DNA of 9,030 nucleotides from Pseudomonadota bacterium (GTDB taxonomy: Bacteria > Desulfobacterota > Desulfobulbia > Desulfobulbales > JAGXFP01), in assembly GCA_030673265.1 (NCBI GenBank), contig DAOVJK010000109.1:1-9030 (forward strand). The letters are read 5' to 3'. A program made the translations under genes and the position numbers. Shown here one piece after another: positions 1-6,384 of this stretch. The stretch's first letter is position 1, and the number at the start of each line of letters is the position of its first letter. The notes beneath the pieces were generated by a model. That model had not been told where the DNA came from, did not search any database, and saw only the letters and a list, made by a program, of their open reading frames with translations.

Positions 1-4
1 GGAA

Positions 5-1288
5 TTAGTCGTCGAAATCTCCTGCTGGGCCTTTGTCGGTATCCAGCTCTTTAGCCATGGCGATAATCTTGTCGCCGCTCCAGTCAGCCGGGTCTTCAGT
101 TCTCTTACATTTCGAACCGGGATCGTGTGATTTTGCCGCAAGGACAGTTTGGATGGCCAAGGGCGCGGTGTCTTCAGCGTTGAAGACATTGACCAGGAGA
201 TTGTAAACGAAGTCCTCGACCCGTTTGGCCATCCGCTCTCTGATTGCCTGGGGTTGGCCCATTATTTTGGGCTCAAAGGGCAGATTCAGCTTTTTGTAAT
301 TACCGCCTTGCCAGCCCTCTTTTGCCGCATAGTCCTGCATCTCTTGCCAAAGGGCTTCGGTTACCCCTTCAGACTTGACCTTGATGAAGTCGCCGTTATT
401 GTCCAGTTTGGCGTTGCCATAATCGTTGACTTCAAGCCCCCAGGAGATCATCTGTAGGGCAGTTGCCACGTTGGCCTTGGTTGACTTGGTGGTGGCGACG
501 ATGGCCCGAAGTCGGTCTGAGTTGTTGCCGGAGGTGCCGTGCTGGGCACCGGAGATCCCGAAGGGCGCCAGTTTCTCATGGATCTCGCCGGTAAGTTCGA
601 CTTGAATACCCTGGCCACTTGCCTCAATGCCGTGGGTAGTGCCATTGTTCAAGGCGATCCAATCCGGGAAAATGTTAAAGGCGTTAAGCCCCTTGATCAG
701 GAAGAGGGCCTCTGCAGATGAAGAAAGTCCTTCGCTGCCCTTTATTTCGCCGATTTCGGTCTCAAGCCCTGCCCAGGTGGGGATGACCTGGCTTAGGGTC
801 AGATTGGCCAATAGATTTTTGTCGTCCGGCATGTGTGAGGCATCTATGGCAATGGAGGTGATGCCGGCCTCGAAGATGGTGGGGATCTCAACTTTGGCGA
901 AGTCCAGATCTGCTTCTTTCTTGATCCCGTAATGATCGGCGTGGATGGCAACCGGCACGGTGATGTTCATTTCATTGCAAAGGGCGTCGATCTGGCGGGC
1001 GATATTCCAGTAATTGGTGGCGCAATAGGCATTTGCTCCGCCTTCGGAACGGGCTATTTCGATGATGATTGCGGCATTGGCCCGCTGAGCTGCCTGCAGG
1101 GTGCCGCGGATAACCAGATTGCTGCGGCCATTCGCGGCGATGGTCATAGCCTTGCCCTTGGCAAGCATGGCCCGGTCAATCACCTTGCCGCTGACCAGCA
1201 GAGCTTGTGAGTTAGGAAAAAGTTTAACAATATTGGGTGGGCGCCCAACCTCCAGAGCTTTTTTGAAATCTGTCGACAGTTCTGACAT
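5..1288 (-). CDS. fba: Class II (zinc-dependent) fructose-bisphosphate aldolase
   Basis: This 427-residue cytosolic enzyme should interconvert fructose 1,6-bisphosphate with dihydroxyacetone phosphate and glyceraldehyde 3-phosphate, in glycolysis and gluconeogenesis. Visible class II aldolase landmarks are HADHYG (116-121, catalytic Asp118 and zinc ligand His119), ETEIGEIKG (176-184), NNGTTHG (214-220, zinc ligand His219) and QHGTSGN (249-255, zinc ligand His250). The last motif has Thr where many relatives have HGGSG, and the protein is longer than the roughly 360 residues of E. coli FbaA, so it belongs to a longer subfamily. The ATG start is supported by a TGGAGA Shine-Dalgarno (minus strand, 1295-1300) six bases upstream. 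The gene ends in TAA at 5-7, so it is complete, but its downstream neighbour lies outside the window. It is transcribed divergently from the yhdH-like gene. The family call is firm; a related substrate such as tagatose bisphosphate is possible but less likely. Confidence 0.93.
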   Translation of the reverse strand: MSELSTDFKKALEVGRPPNIVKLFPNSQALLVSGKVIDRAMLAKGKAMTIAANGRSNLVIRGTLQAAQRANAAIIIEIARSEGGANAYCATNYWNIARQIDALCNEMNITVPVAIHADHYGIKKEADLDFAKVEIPTIFEAGITSIAIDASHMPDDKNLLANLTLSQVIPTWAGLETEIGEIKGSEGLSSSAEALFLIKGLNAFNIFPDWIALNNGTTHGIEASGQGIQVELTGEIHEKLAPFGISGAQHGTSGNNSDRLRAIVATTKSTKANVATALQMISWGLEVNDYGNAKLDNNGDFIKVKSEGVTEALWQEMQDYAAKEGWQGGNYKKLNLPFEPKIMGQPQAIRERMAKRVEDFVYNLLVNVFNAEDTAPLAIQTVLAAKSHDPGSKCKRTEDPADWSGDKIIAMAKELDTDKGPAGDFDD

Positions 1289-1498
1289 ACCGTTTCTCCA
1301 TACTGAAAAAATTTGAATATATTTTGTAATCCCGGAAGCTTAATTTTGTAAGTATGTGGTTCTGGAAAAATTACGTGATTACGGTTGCGGTCATTCTGTT
1401 TTGATATGATACTATAAACGGGTTTCAAGAATAAATAAATTCTCATAAACTGTAAATTTTTTTTGTTAAATGTAAATGAAACTGGGTTGGAGTAAAGA
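1289..1498. promoter_or_regulatory. Divergent AT-rich promoter region between fba and the yhdH-like gene
   Basis: These 210 bases hold the 5' regions of both divergent genes and no ORF that I accept. A plus-strand sigma70-like candidate is TTGCGG (1385-1390), a 17-base spacer and GATACT (1408-1413). A minus-strand candidate for fba is TTACAA (1346-1351), a 17-base spacer and TACAAA (1323-1328). All four boxes are imperfect, so the exact promoters are tentative, although a promoter for each gene must lie here or very close. The ribosome binding sites are clear: GGAG at 1489-1492 for the plus-strand gene and TGGAGA on the minus strand at 1295-1300. No operator palindrome stands out. Confidence 0.4.
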
Positions 1499-2503
1499 AT
1501 GGATGACTTGAAGTTCAGGGCGCTGGTGGTCAGGGAAGATGGGGAGGGCGGTTATTGCCGAAAGGTTGAGGAGCGGACCGTGGCCGATTTACCGGCGGGG
1601 GAGGTTCTTGTCCGAGTCGAATATTCATCCCTTAACTATAAGGACGGTTTGTCGGCTAGTGGTAACAGGGGGGTTACCAGAAGATATCCCCATACTCCCG
1701 GGATTGATGCGGCTGGTAAAGTGACGGCAAGCAGTGACGCCCGTTTCAGGCCGGGTGATCCGGTAGTAGTTTCCTGTTATGGACTGGGGATGAATACCGC
1801 CGGCGGTTTCGGTCAGTATATAAGGGTCCCGGTTGGTTGGGTTATGCCGTTGCCGGCAGGGCTGACGACTCGGCAGAGTATGATTTACGGTACTGGCGGT
1901 TTTACTGCCGCCCATTCCGTCTGGAAACTGATCAAGCAAGGGGTCAGGCCGGAACAGGGTAAGATTCTGGTAACCGGCGCTACCGGCGGGGTCGGTTCGT
2001 TCAGTGTGGCGATTTTGGCCAGGGAAGGCTTTCAGGTTACCGCCGTGACCGGCAAGGAAAGTGCCAGGCAATTCCTGCTGGATCTTGGGGCGACAGAGGT
2101 TATCAGTCGCGACCAGGCCATTGATGCCAGCGGTAGAATGGTCCTTAAAGGGCGTTGGGCAGGGGTGGTGGATACCGTGGGAGGCGAAATGCTTGCCACC
2201 GCCATCAAGTCGACACGTTATGGCGGGGTGCTGACTTGTTGTGGTAATGTAACCGGCCCGGAATTCAATGCCAATGTTTTCCCCTTTATTCTGCGAGGTG
2301 TTGCTCTGCTCGGGGTTGATTCGGCCGAATGCCCCATGGCTCTACGTGAACAGATTTGGCAGCGACTGGCCACCGACTGGAATCTTGTCAATAACCTTGA
2401 TGATATCTGTACGGAGATTGGCCTTGATGATTTAAGTGAGGCCCTGGGCCGTATCCTTAAAGGAGGCATTAAGGGGCGGGTTCTGGTGAATCTGCAAACT
2501 TGA
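1499..2503 (+). CDS. yhdH: YhdH/YhfP-family NADPH quinone oxidoreductase (acryloyl-CoA reductase, AcuI-like)
   Basis: This 334-residue zinc-independent medium-chain dehydrogenase/reductase fits the YhdH/AcuI group, whose characterised members reduce acryloyl-CoA to propionyl-CoA with NADPH and detoxify this electrophile. The N-terminal GroES-like part carries SSLNYKDGLS (43-52) and HTPGIDAAG (65-73), both typical of the group. The Rossmann part has VTGATGGVGS (158-167) for the dinucleotide and TGKE (184-187), consistent with NADPH. FPFILRGVALLGVDS (261-275) is a near-signature of YhdH/YhfP proteins. The zinc-binding cysteine cluster of alcohol dehydrogenases is not evident. Length is normal. 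The ATG at 1499 has a GGAG Shine-Dalgarno six bases upstream. No terminator follows, and the next gene is 323 bases away, so it is probably monocistronic. Family assignment is firm; the physiological substrate is inferred. Confidence 0.92.
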   Translation: MDDLKFRALVVREDGEGGYCRKVEERTVADLPAGEVLVRVEYSSLNYKDGLSASGNRGVTRRYPHTPGIDAAGKVTASSDARFRPGDPVVVSCYGLGMNTAGGFGQYIRVPVGWVMPLPAGLTTRQSMIYGTGGFTAAHSVWKLIKQGVRPEQGKILVTGATGGVGSFSVAILAREGFQVTAVTGKESARQFLLDLGATEVISRDQAIDASGRMVLKGRWAGVVDTVGGEMLATAIKSTRYGGVLTCCGNVTGPEFNANVFPFILRGVALLGVDSAECPMALREQIWQRLATDWNLVNNLDDICTEIGLDDLSEALGRILKGGIKGRVLVNLQT

Positions 2504-2505
2504 TA

Positions 2506-2574
2506 GCGTCGTAGCTAAGCGAAGACAGTGAGAACTACCAAAAGGCATGGCAAGCCGATCTCTTGCGTCGTAGC
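2506..2574 (+). repeat. 10-base direct repeat GCGTCGTAGC, two copies 59 bases apart
   Basis: GCGTCGTAGC occurs at 2506-2515, two bases after the yhdH stop codon, and again at 2565-2574. The flanks of the two copies differ. The second copy lies inside the transposase-like remnant and the first near its distal edge. It may be a scar of insertion, deletion or slippage, or chance; the repeat itself is seen directly and its cause is unknown. Confidence 0.5.
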
Positions 2575-2679
2575 GCTCCAGCATCTGCTCGACATACTGA
2601 AGCGAGACCCCTACTCCTCGGCGTCTAAGCTTACCTGGGTATCGAAGTTTTCGAAGGTCTCGCGATGCTCGTTATCTAC
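2530..2679 (-). pseudogene. Frameshifted fragment resembling the N-terminal HTH of an IS630-type transposase
   Basis: On the minus strand, one frame from 2679 reads VDNEHRETFENFDTQVSLD followed by AEE, then hits TAG at 2611-2613. The frame one base back continues at 2614 as VGVSLQYVEQMLERYDARD and then RLAMPFGSSH. Adding one base at about 2613 joins them into AEEVGVSLQYVEQMLERY. This resembles the HTH stretch of IS630-family transposases and related Tnp HTH domains, in which a 'FGVSLSYV..LL.RY...G...P...GG' pattern is common. The catalytic DDE part is absent and there is no convincing start codon or Shine-Dalgarno. I read it as a short relic of a mobile element between yhdH and the dGTPase gene. 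The match is from memory of the family, and a chance ORF cannot be excluded. Confidence 0.4.
2602..2663. repeat. Inverted repeat GCGAGACC / GGTCTCGC
   Basis: The perfect 8-base arms at 2602-2609 and 2656-2663 enclose 46 bases. Next to the right arm is a small hairpin with arms TCGAA (2642-2646) and TTCGA (2650-2654). There is no T-run after it, so it does not look like an intrinsic terminator. It falls inside the transposase-like remnant and may be incidental. The remaining bases from 2680 to 2826 show no gene or recognisable RNA. Confidence 0.4.
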
Positions 2680-2826
2680 TCAGCCGTCTCAAGAGTGTTA
2701 AGAAGACTCACGGAACCATTAAACTTGAAGTGAAACGAAAAATGAGGCATAACCAGCAAATCTTTTCACCCTTAATCTTCGACGGTAGTCGGTAAAAGAA
2801 TTAATGAGATATCTAGATCATTTGTT

Positions 2827-4011
2827 ATGAAATTTAAGACTGATCCAAACTTGATTGAGATGCGTGAGTTACTTGATGGCCGGGAGGATAAGATCCTTTC
2901 GTCGTTGGCGACCAGGAGTTGCGAGGCCGTGCGCCGTAATCAGGAAGAAAAGGCCGGCCATCGCCAGGCTTTTTCGGTGGACACCGATCGGATTCTTAAC
3001 TCCCGATCGTACACGCGTTATATCGATAAGACCCAGGTTTTCTATATGATCGCCAATGATCATATCACCCATCGGGTCCTCCATGTCCAGCTGGTTTCGA
3101 AGATTGCCAGAACTATCGGTAGGTTTATGGGCTTGAACGAAGACCTGATTGAGGCTATTGCCCTGGGCCACGATATAGGCCATCCGCCGTTCGGCCATGA
3201 CGGAGAAAAACTTTTGTCGGAGCTGTGCGTTGAGCATGGGTTGGCGCCATTTCACCATAATATCCAGTCGGCGGTGTATCTTGATCGGATCGAAAGGGAT
3301 GGGCGTGGCTGGAACTTAAGTTTACAGACCCTGGATGGAATTCTCTTCCATGACGGGGAAATCCATAGTGATGAATTACGGCCGTTCAGGACGCGTGATT
3401 TTGTCATGCTTGACGGGGTGATTGAGCAGGTGGTTGGTAAGGTGCCAGTGGAGCAAACCATGCCGATGACTTTGGAGGGCTGCCTGGTCAGGCTATGTGA
3501 TACTATCGGTTACATTGGCCGTGATATTGAAGATGCAATCGAACTGGACCTGATCTGTCGGGATGATTTGCCGAGCGCTTGTACTGAGGTTCTCGGTAAT
3601 ACTAATGGCACTATTGTTTATCGTCTGGTTGCCGATCTGATTAAAAACGGTTGCAAGGACGATCGGATATTCTTTAGCCCGGTTGTTTCCGCAGCCCTTA
3701 AAAATCTGAAAAAGTTCAATTACGAGCAAATTTACTTGGATCCTGTTATAAAAAGGGGCTTTGGTGATATAAAGAACTGTTATCGGACTCTTTTTGAGAT
3801 TTATCTTGATGATTTGCATCATGAACGACAGAAATCGGTGATTTTTACCGAGTTTCTTGAGCGCATGGAAAAACATTATCTGGCACAAAATTCGGCCGCG
3901 GCGATGGTTCGTGATTTCATTGCCGGGATGACTGATAATTATTTTATGGCACAGGCCGGGAAGGCTGGTTGCCGGATTCCCTCGAAATTAGCACGACCCC
4001 TGGTAGATTAA
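2827..4011 (+). CDS. HD-domain dGTPase-like deoxynucleoside triphosphohydrolase
   Basis: This 394-residue protein has the dGTPase layout. FSVDTDRILNSRSYTRYIDK (49-68) followed by TQVF matches the family's 'F..DRDRILHS..FRRL..KTQVF' segment. The metal-binding HD residues are His86 (in THRVLHVQ), His115-Asp116 (in ALGHDIGHPPFGHDGE, 112-127) and Asp225 (in VRLCDTIGYIGRDIEDAI, 221-238). FHHNIQS (142-148) matches the 'F.HN.QS' motif. Characterised relatives hydrolyse dGTP or other dNTPs to the nucleoside and triphosphate, adjusting the dNTP pool. All metal ligands are present, so it should be active, but the preferred nucleotide cannot be read from sequence. The ATG at 2827 has no good Shine-Dalgarno; the in-frame ATG at 2860 is an alternative. 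The stop is one base before the ClC gene, which implies cotranscription. Confidence 0.85.
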   Translation: MKFKTDPNLIEMRELLDGREDKILSSLATRSCEAVRRNQEEKAGHRQAFSVDTDRILNSRSYTRYIDKTQVFYMIANDHITHRVLHVQLVSKIARTIGRFMGLNEDLIEAIALGHDIGHPPFGHDGEKLLSELCVEHGLAPFHHNIQSAVYLDRIERDGRGWNLSLQTLDGILFHDGEIHSDELRPFRTRDFVMLDGVIEQVVGKVPVEQTMPMTLEGCLVRLCDTIGYIGRDIEDAIELDLICRDDLPSACTEVLGNTNGTIVYRLVADLIKNGCKDDRIFFSPVVSAALKNLKKFNYEQIYLDPVIKRGFGDIKNCYRTLFEIYLDDLHHERQKSVIFTEFLERMEKHYLAQNSAAAMVRDFIAGMTDNYFMAQAGKAGCRIPSKLARPLVD

Positions 4012-4012
4012 T

Positions 4013-5833
4013 TTGCAAACTAATGAGAAAACTCCGAAACCCGGTAAGGTTTTGGACTCCATAACCTTCAACTATTCAATTTTTGGCCGGCTCAAAAAAT
4101 TCCTGCCCGGTGAAAATTCGCTGATGGTTATCATTGCCTCGGCCATTGGTTTGTCGGCTGGTCTGGCCAATATCGTTTTTAGAACAGTAACCGATTTTGT
4201 TCATGAAACGATCTTTGTGCGTGGTGAGGCGATTGTTCATCAGGGTGGCTGGTATGTCCTGCTGTTGCCGTTGATCCCCATGGTCGGGATGGTGCTGCTC
4301 ATTCCCCTCTCGTTAATGTTTCCCGGCAAAGTTAATGGTTACGGCTTTACCAAATTCCTTAGGAAAGTGAATCTGGAAGGCGGTATTATCAAGTTCCGGA
4401 ATGTATTCATTAAAATTTTGGCCACCGCCCTGACGATTGGTACCGGTGGCTCGGCTGGGGTTGAAGGCCCGATTGCCCAAGTCGGCGGTGCCCTTGGTTC
4501 CCAGGTAGGTCAGTTTTTTCGGGTTTCCGGGGTCAGGATGAAGGTTTACGTGGCTGCTGGCTGTGCCGGTGGGGTAGGAGCAATGTTCAATGCCCCCATT
4601 GCCGGGGTGTTTTTTGCCTCCGAGATCGTGCTGTTAGGAACCTACGAAATGAAATCATTTTCGGCGCTGGTCATTTCCTCGGCGATGGCTACTGTTATCT
4701 CCCGGGCCTATTATGGAGAGTCGCCGGCTTTTCCCATCCCCGCTTATCACCTGGTTAATCCGCTGGTTGAGATCCCGCTCTATATTCTGCTGGGGATTAT
4801 TATCGGCATCGTCGCTGTTATGCATATCCGCATTTTTTACGCAATTCGCGACCGTTTCGCCGAATTAAAACTGCACCCCCAGATAAAACCGATCTTTGGT
4901 GCGTTCCTGGTTGGTTCTCTGGCCATCTTTTTCCCGCAGATCATGGGGGACGGCTACCATTACATTGAGAAGGTGCTGTCAGGCCACGGTCTGGTCAGTG
5001 TGATGCTGGCTCTTGTCCTGATGAAGATCCTCGCCACCGCTATTACCCTCGGATCTGGGGGAGCTGGGGGAGTTTTTGCGCCGGCCCTCTTTATCGGGGC
5101 CGTGATTGGCGGTGCCTTTGGTGGTGTCGCCCACGAGTTGATGCCGACCCTGACCGCTAATCCAGGCGCTTACGCAGCAGTAGGGATCGGGGCCTTCCTG
5201 GCTGCCGCTACCCATGCGCCGGTTACCGCAATTTTCCTGCTTTTTGAAATGACCGGCAATTACCTGATCATCATTCCCATCATGCTCTCCAGTGTTATCG
5301 GCACGGTTGTGGCTTCAAAGCTTAACCATGATTCCATCGACACCGTAGATTTTAGCCGAGAAGGGATTGATATTCATGAGGGCATGGAAATGGCGATCAT
5401 GAAGTCGATCAAGGTTGGAGCAGTGATTAGTGAAGATGTTGATTTTATCAGCGAAAAAGCTAATATCGATCAATTGCTTGCTATATTCAGAATGGCTGAG
5501 CACAGTTTCTATTTCCCGGTAATTGATGAGAGCGGACGAATGACCGGCATTATTTCCATGCAGGATGTTAAATTGATTATCCATGACGAAAGCCAGCGGA
5601 TGGAAGCGCTGGTCGGTAATGTCTGTTCCCGAAAAGTCCTGGTTCTTACCCCGGATGACAATCTTCACAGCGCTATGAATCTCTTCGATTTGAAAGGAAT
5701 TGAGGAGATTCCGGTGGTTGAGGCCACCGATAACCGCTGGGTTGTAGGGATGCTGAGAAGGCGCGACGTTTTAGCCAAATACAATCGTGAAGTTCTAAGC
5801 AGGGGCATCGGCGAGAAGAAATCGCCGGTCTGA
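4013..5833 (+). CDS. ClC-family chloride channel/transporter with two C-terminal CBS domains
   Basis: This 606-residue inner-membrane protein has a ClC core (about 36-436) and a cytoplasmic tandem CBS pair (about 468-525 and 533-591), which in relatives binds adenine nucleotides. Core signatures are GTGGSAGVEGP (143-153, with the gating Glu151), MFNAPIAGVFFASE (191-204) and GSGGAGGVFAPALF (347-360). Departures from antiporter-type members are marked. The position of the internal 'proton glutamate' (second E of IEE in ClC-ec1) is Ile205. The GSGIP-type selectivity loop reads GYGFT (110-114). The usual SIYT near the end of the core, which supplies the pore Tyr, is SIDT (441-444). This suggests passive anion conduction or altered selectivity, but that is an inference. 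The start is TTG at 4013 with only a weak GGTAGA upstream. An in-frame stop at 4004-4006 bars earlier starts, and the ATG at 4124 would cut into the first helix. Confidence 0.9.
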   Translation: MQTNEKTPKPGKVLDSITFNYSIFGRLKKFLPGENSLMVIIASAIGLSAGLANIVFRTVTDFVHETIFVRGEAIVHQGGWYVLLLPLIPMVGMVLLIPLSLMFPGKVNGYGFTKFLRKVNLEGGIIKFRNVFIKILATALTIGTGGSAGVEGPIAQVGGALGSQVGQFFRVSGVRMKVYVAAGCAGGVGAMFNAPIAGVFFASEIVLLGTYEMKSFSALVISSAMATVISRAYYGESPAFPIPAYHLVNPLVEIPLYILLGIIIGIVAVMHIRIFYAIRDRFAELKLHPQIKPIFGAFLVGSLAIFFPQIMGDGYHYIEKVLSGHGLVSVMLALVLMKILATAITLGSGGAGGVFAPALFIGAVIGGAFGGVAHELMPTLTANPGAYAAVGIGAFLAAATHAPVTAIFLLFEMTGNYLIIIPIMLSSVIGTVVASKLNHDSIDTVDFSREGIDIHEGMEMAIMKSIKVGAVISEDVDFISEKANIDQLLAIFRMAEHSFYFPVIDESGRMTGIISMQDVKLIIHDESQRMEALVGNVCSRKVLVLTPDDNLHSAMNLFDLKGIEEIPVVEATDNRWVVGMLRRRDVLAKYNREVLSRGIGEKKSPV

Positions 5834-5863
5834 GCTGACAATAATAAAATCCAGGTTTCAATC

Positions 5864-5921
5864 AAAACGGTCATTTTTACTGTTTAATATTTTACTAAAC
5901 ATCTTAAATCTTGGCCGTTTT
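5864..5921 (+). repeat. 10-bp inverted repeat with nested hairpin after the ClC gene
   Basis: AAAACGGTCA (5864-5873) can pair with TGGCCGTTTT (5912-5921), ten base pairs including one G-U. Inside the loop GTTTA (5882-5886) can pair with TAAAC (5896-5900). It begins 31 bases after the ClC stop codon. No clean U-run follows the 3' arm, although the arm itself ends in TTTT, so it could be an mRNA 3' stabilising structure or a weak terminator for the dGTPase-ClC transcript. Confidence 0.5.
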
Positions 5922-5991
5922 CTGATGTCTGGGGTATCTAGAATCTGCACTGTAGAAAAAAAAATATCTGCTTAACTTTCCCTTGGATTAT

Positions 5992-6014
5992 CCCTATCGT
6001 CAGCGAAGGTAGGG
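5992..6014 (+). repeat. Hairpin CCCTATC / GGTAGGG
   Basis: CCCTATC (5992-5998) can pair with GGTAGGG (6008-6014), seven base pairs including one G-U, around a nine-base loop. It is followed by TTTCCTTGTATTTT, a poor U-tract. It may be a second weak terminator ahead of the riboswitch promoter; the function is uncertain. Confidence 0.35.
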
Positions 6015-6104
6015 TTTCCTTGTATTTTACCACATCGGCGCACTTTCACTTGATCGGGGCGGCCCATTTATAGTAAATAATTATTGAATAGTAGTGTTGA
6101 ACTC

Positions 6105-6178
6105 TGAAAAGGGCAAACTGGGGGCGATCCCAGGACGCAAAGCTATGGATCCCCAGTGGACCGCCAGGCAGCCAAAGA
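6105..6178 (+). promoter_or_regulatory. GEMM-I riboswitch aptamer (predicted c-di-GMP sensor)
   Basis: The sequence AAAAGGGCAAAC (6107-6118) followed by GGACGCAAAGC (6133-6143) is the conserved core of GEMM-I aptamers. P2 is CTGGG (6118-6122) with CCCAG (6129-6133), extended by a G-U pair and capped by a GCGA tetraloop (6124-6127), the GNRA loop that docks on P3 in the known structure. P3 can form from GGATCC (6147-6152, bulged A) with GGACC (6158-6162). GGCAGCC (6167-6173) supplies the 3' side of P1. The three Gs before CAAAC match the Vibrio cholerae Vc2 aptamer. That suggests the c-di-GMP-type G20 rather than the A20 of the cyclic AMP-GMP variants known from Geobacter; this numbering is from memory. 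Orientation and position make it the leader of the downstream plus-strand gene(s). Confidence 0.88.
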
Positions 6179-6203
6179 GAAAATTTATGTATTTAAGTTT
6201 TCA

Positions 6204-6239
6204 AGCCCGCCTCTTTTTTAAATGAGCCAGGCTTTTTTT
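6204..6239 (+). terminator. Intrinsic terminator, likely the riboswitch expression platform
   Basis: AGCCCGCCTC (6204-6213) pairs with GAGCCAGGCT (6224-6233): four outer pairs, one central pair between two mismatches, and three inner pairs around an AT-rich loop. Seven Ts (6233-6239) follow. It starts about 30 bases after the aptamer and precedes the coding region, the standard arrangement for transcriptional control. GGGGCG in P2 (6121-6126) could alternatively pair with CGCCTC (6208-6213) of the left arm, which would make antitermination and the folded aptamer mutually exclusive. That pairing is inferred by eye. Confidence 0.6.
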
Positions 6240-6255
6240 GTTTTATGGAGGGATA

Positions 6256-6330
6256 ATGTCTACCGAGTGTCAGAGCGTTTGCGTTGCAAGAAATTTAAAA
6301 GCATCATGTTTGCAGAAGCGGTTATCTTAA
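6256..6330 (+). CDS. Possible 24-residue small ORF downstream of the riboswitch terminator
   Basis: ATG at 6256 is preceded by GGAGGG (6247-6252), the best-looking Shine-Dalgarno of this transcript but with short spacing (3-5 bases). It opens a 24-codon ORF, MSTECQSVCVARNLKASCLQ then KRLS, ending in TAA at 6328-6330. It has three cysteines and no recognised domain. It could be a real small protein, a leader peptide for the membrane-protein gene 54 bases on, or the surviving start of a decayed gene. No comparison supports it, so confidence is low. Confidence 0.25.
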   Translation: MSTECQSVCVARNLKASCLQKRLS

Positions 6331-6384
6331 CTTTGTTTGGCAGTCGTATATTTTTTCACATCTGTAATATAGTAAAGGATGATC

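Larger units (their letters stand above)
5834..6104 (+). other. Non-coding region between the ClC gene and the riboswitch
   Basis: No acceptable ORF is present; the longest ATG reading frame noted, from 5925, is 15 codons without a ribosome binding site. The region holds a long inverted repeat (5864-5921), a second hairpin (5992-6014) and the probable promoter of the riboswitch transcript. A possible -35 box is TTGATC (6050-6055), with AT-rich -10-like sequence at 6069-6078 (TATAGTAAAT), but the spacing is not ideal and this is only a candidate. Confidence 0.45.

Noticed and set aside
2504..2826. Structured non-coding RNA, tRNA or integron attC site
   Set aside because: No acceptor stem, TPsiC-like loop or attC core pairs were found, and the coding-like minus-strand frames explain the composition better.
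5925..5972. 15-codon ATG reading frame after the ClC gene
   Set aside because: Very short, no ribosome binding site, and ends in AT-rich low-complexity sequence.
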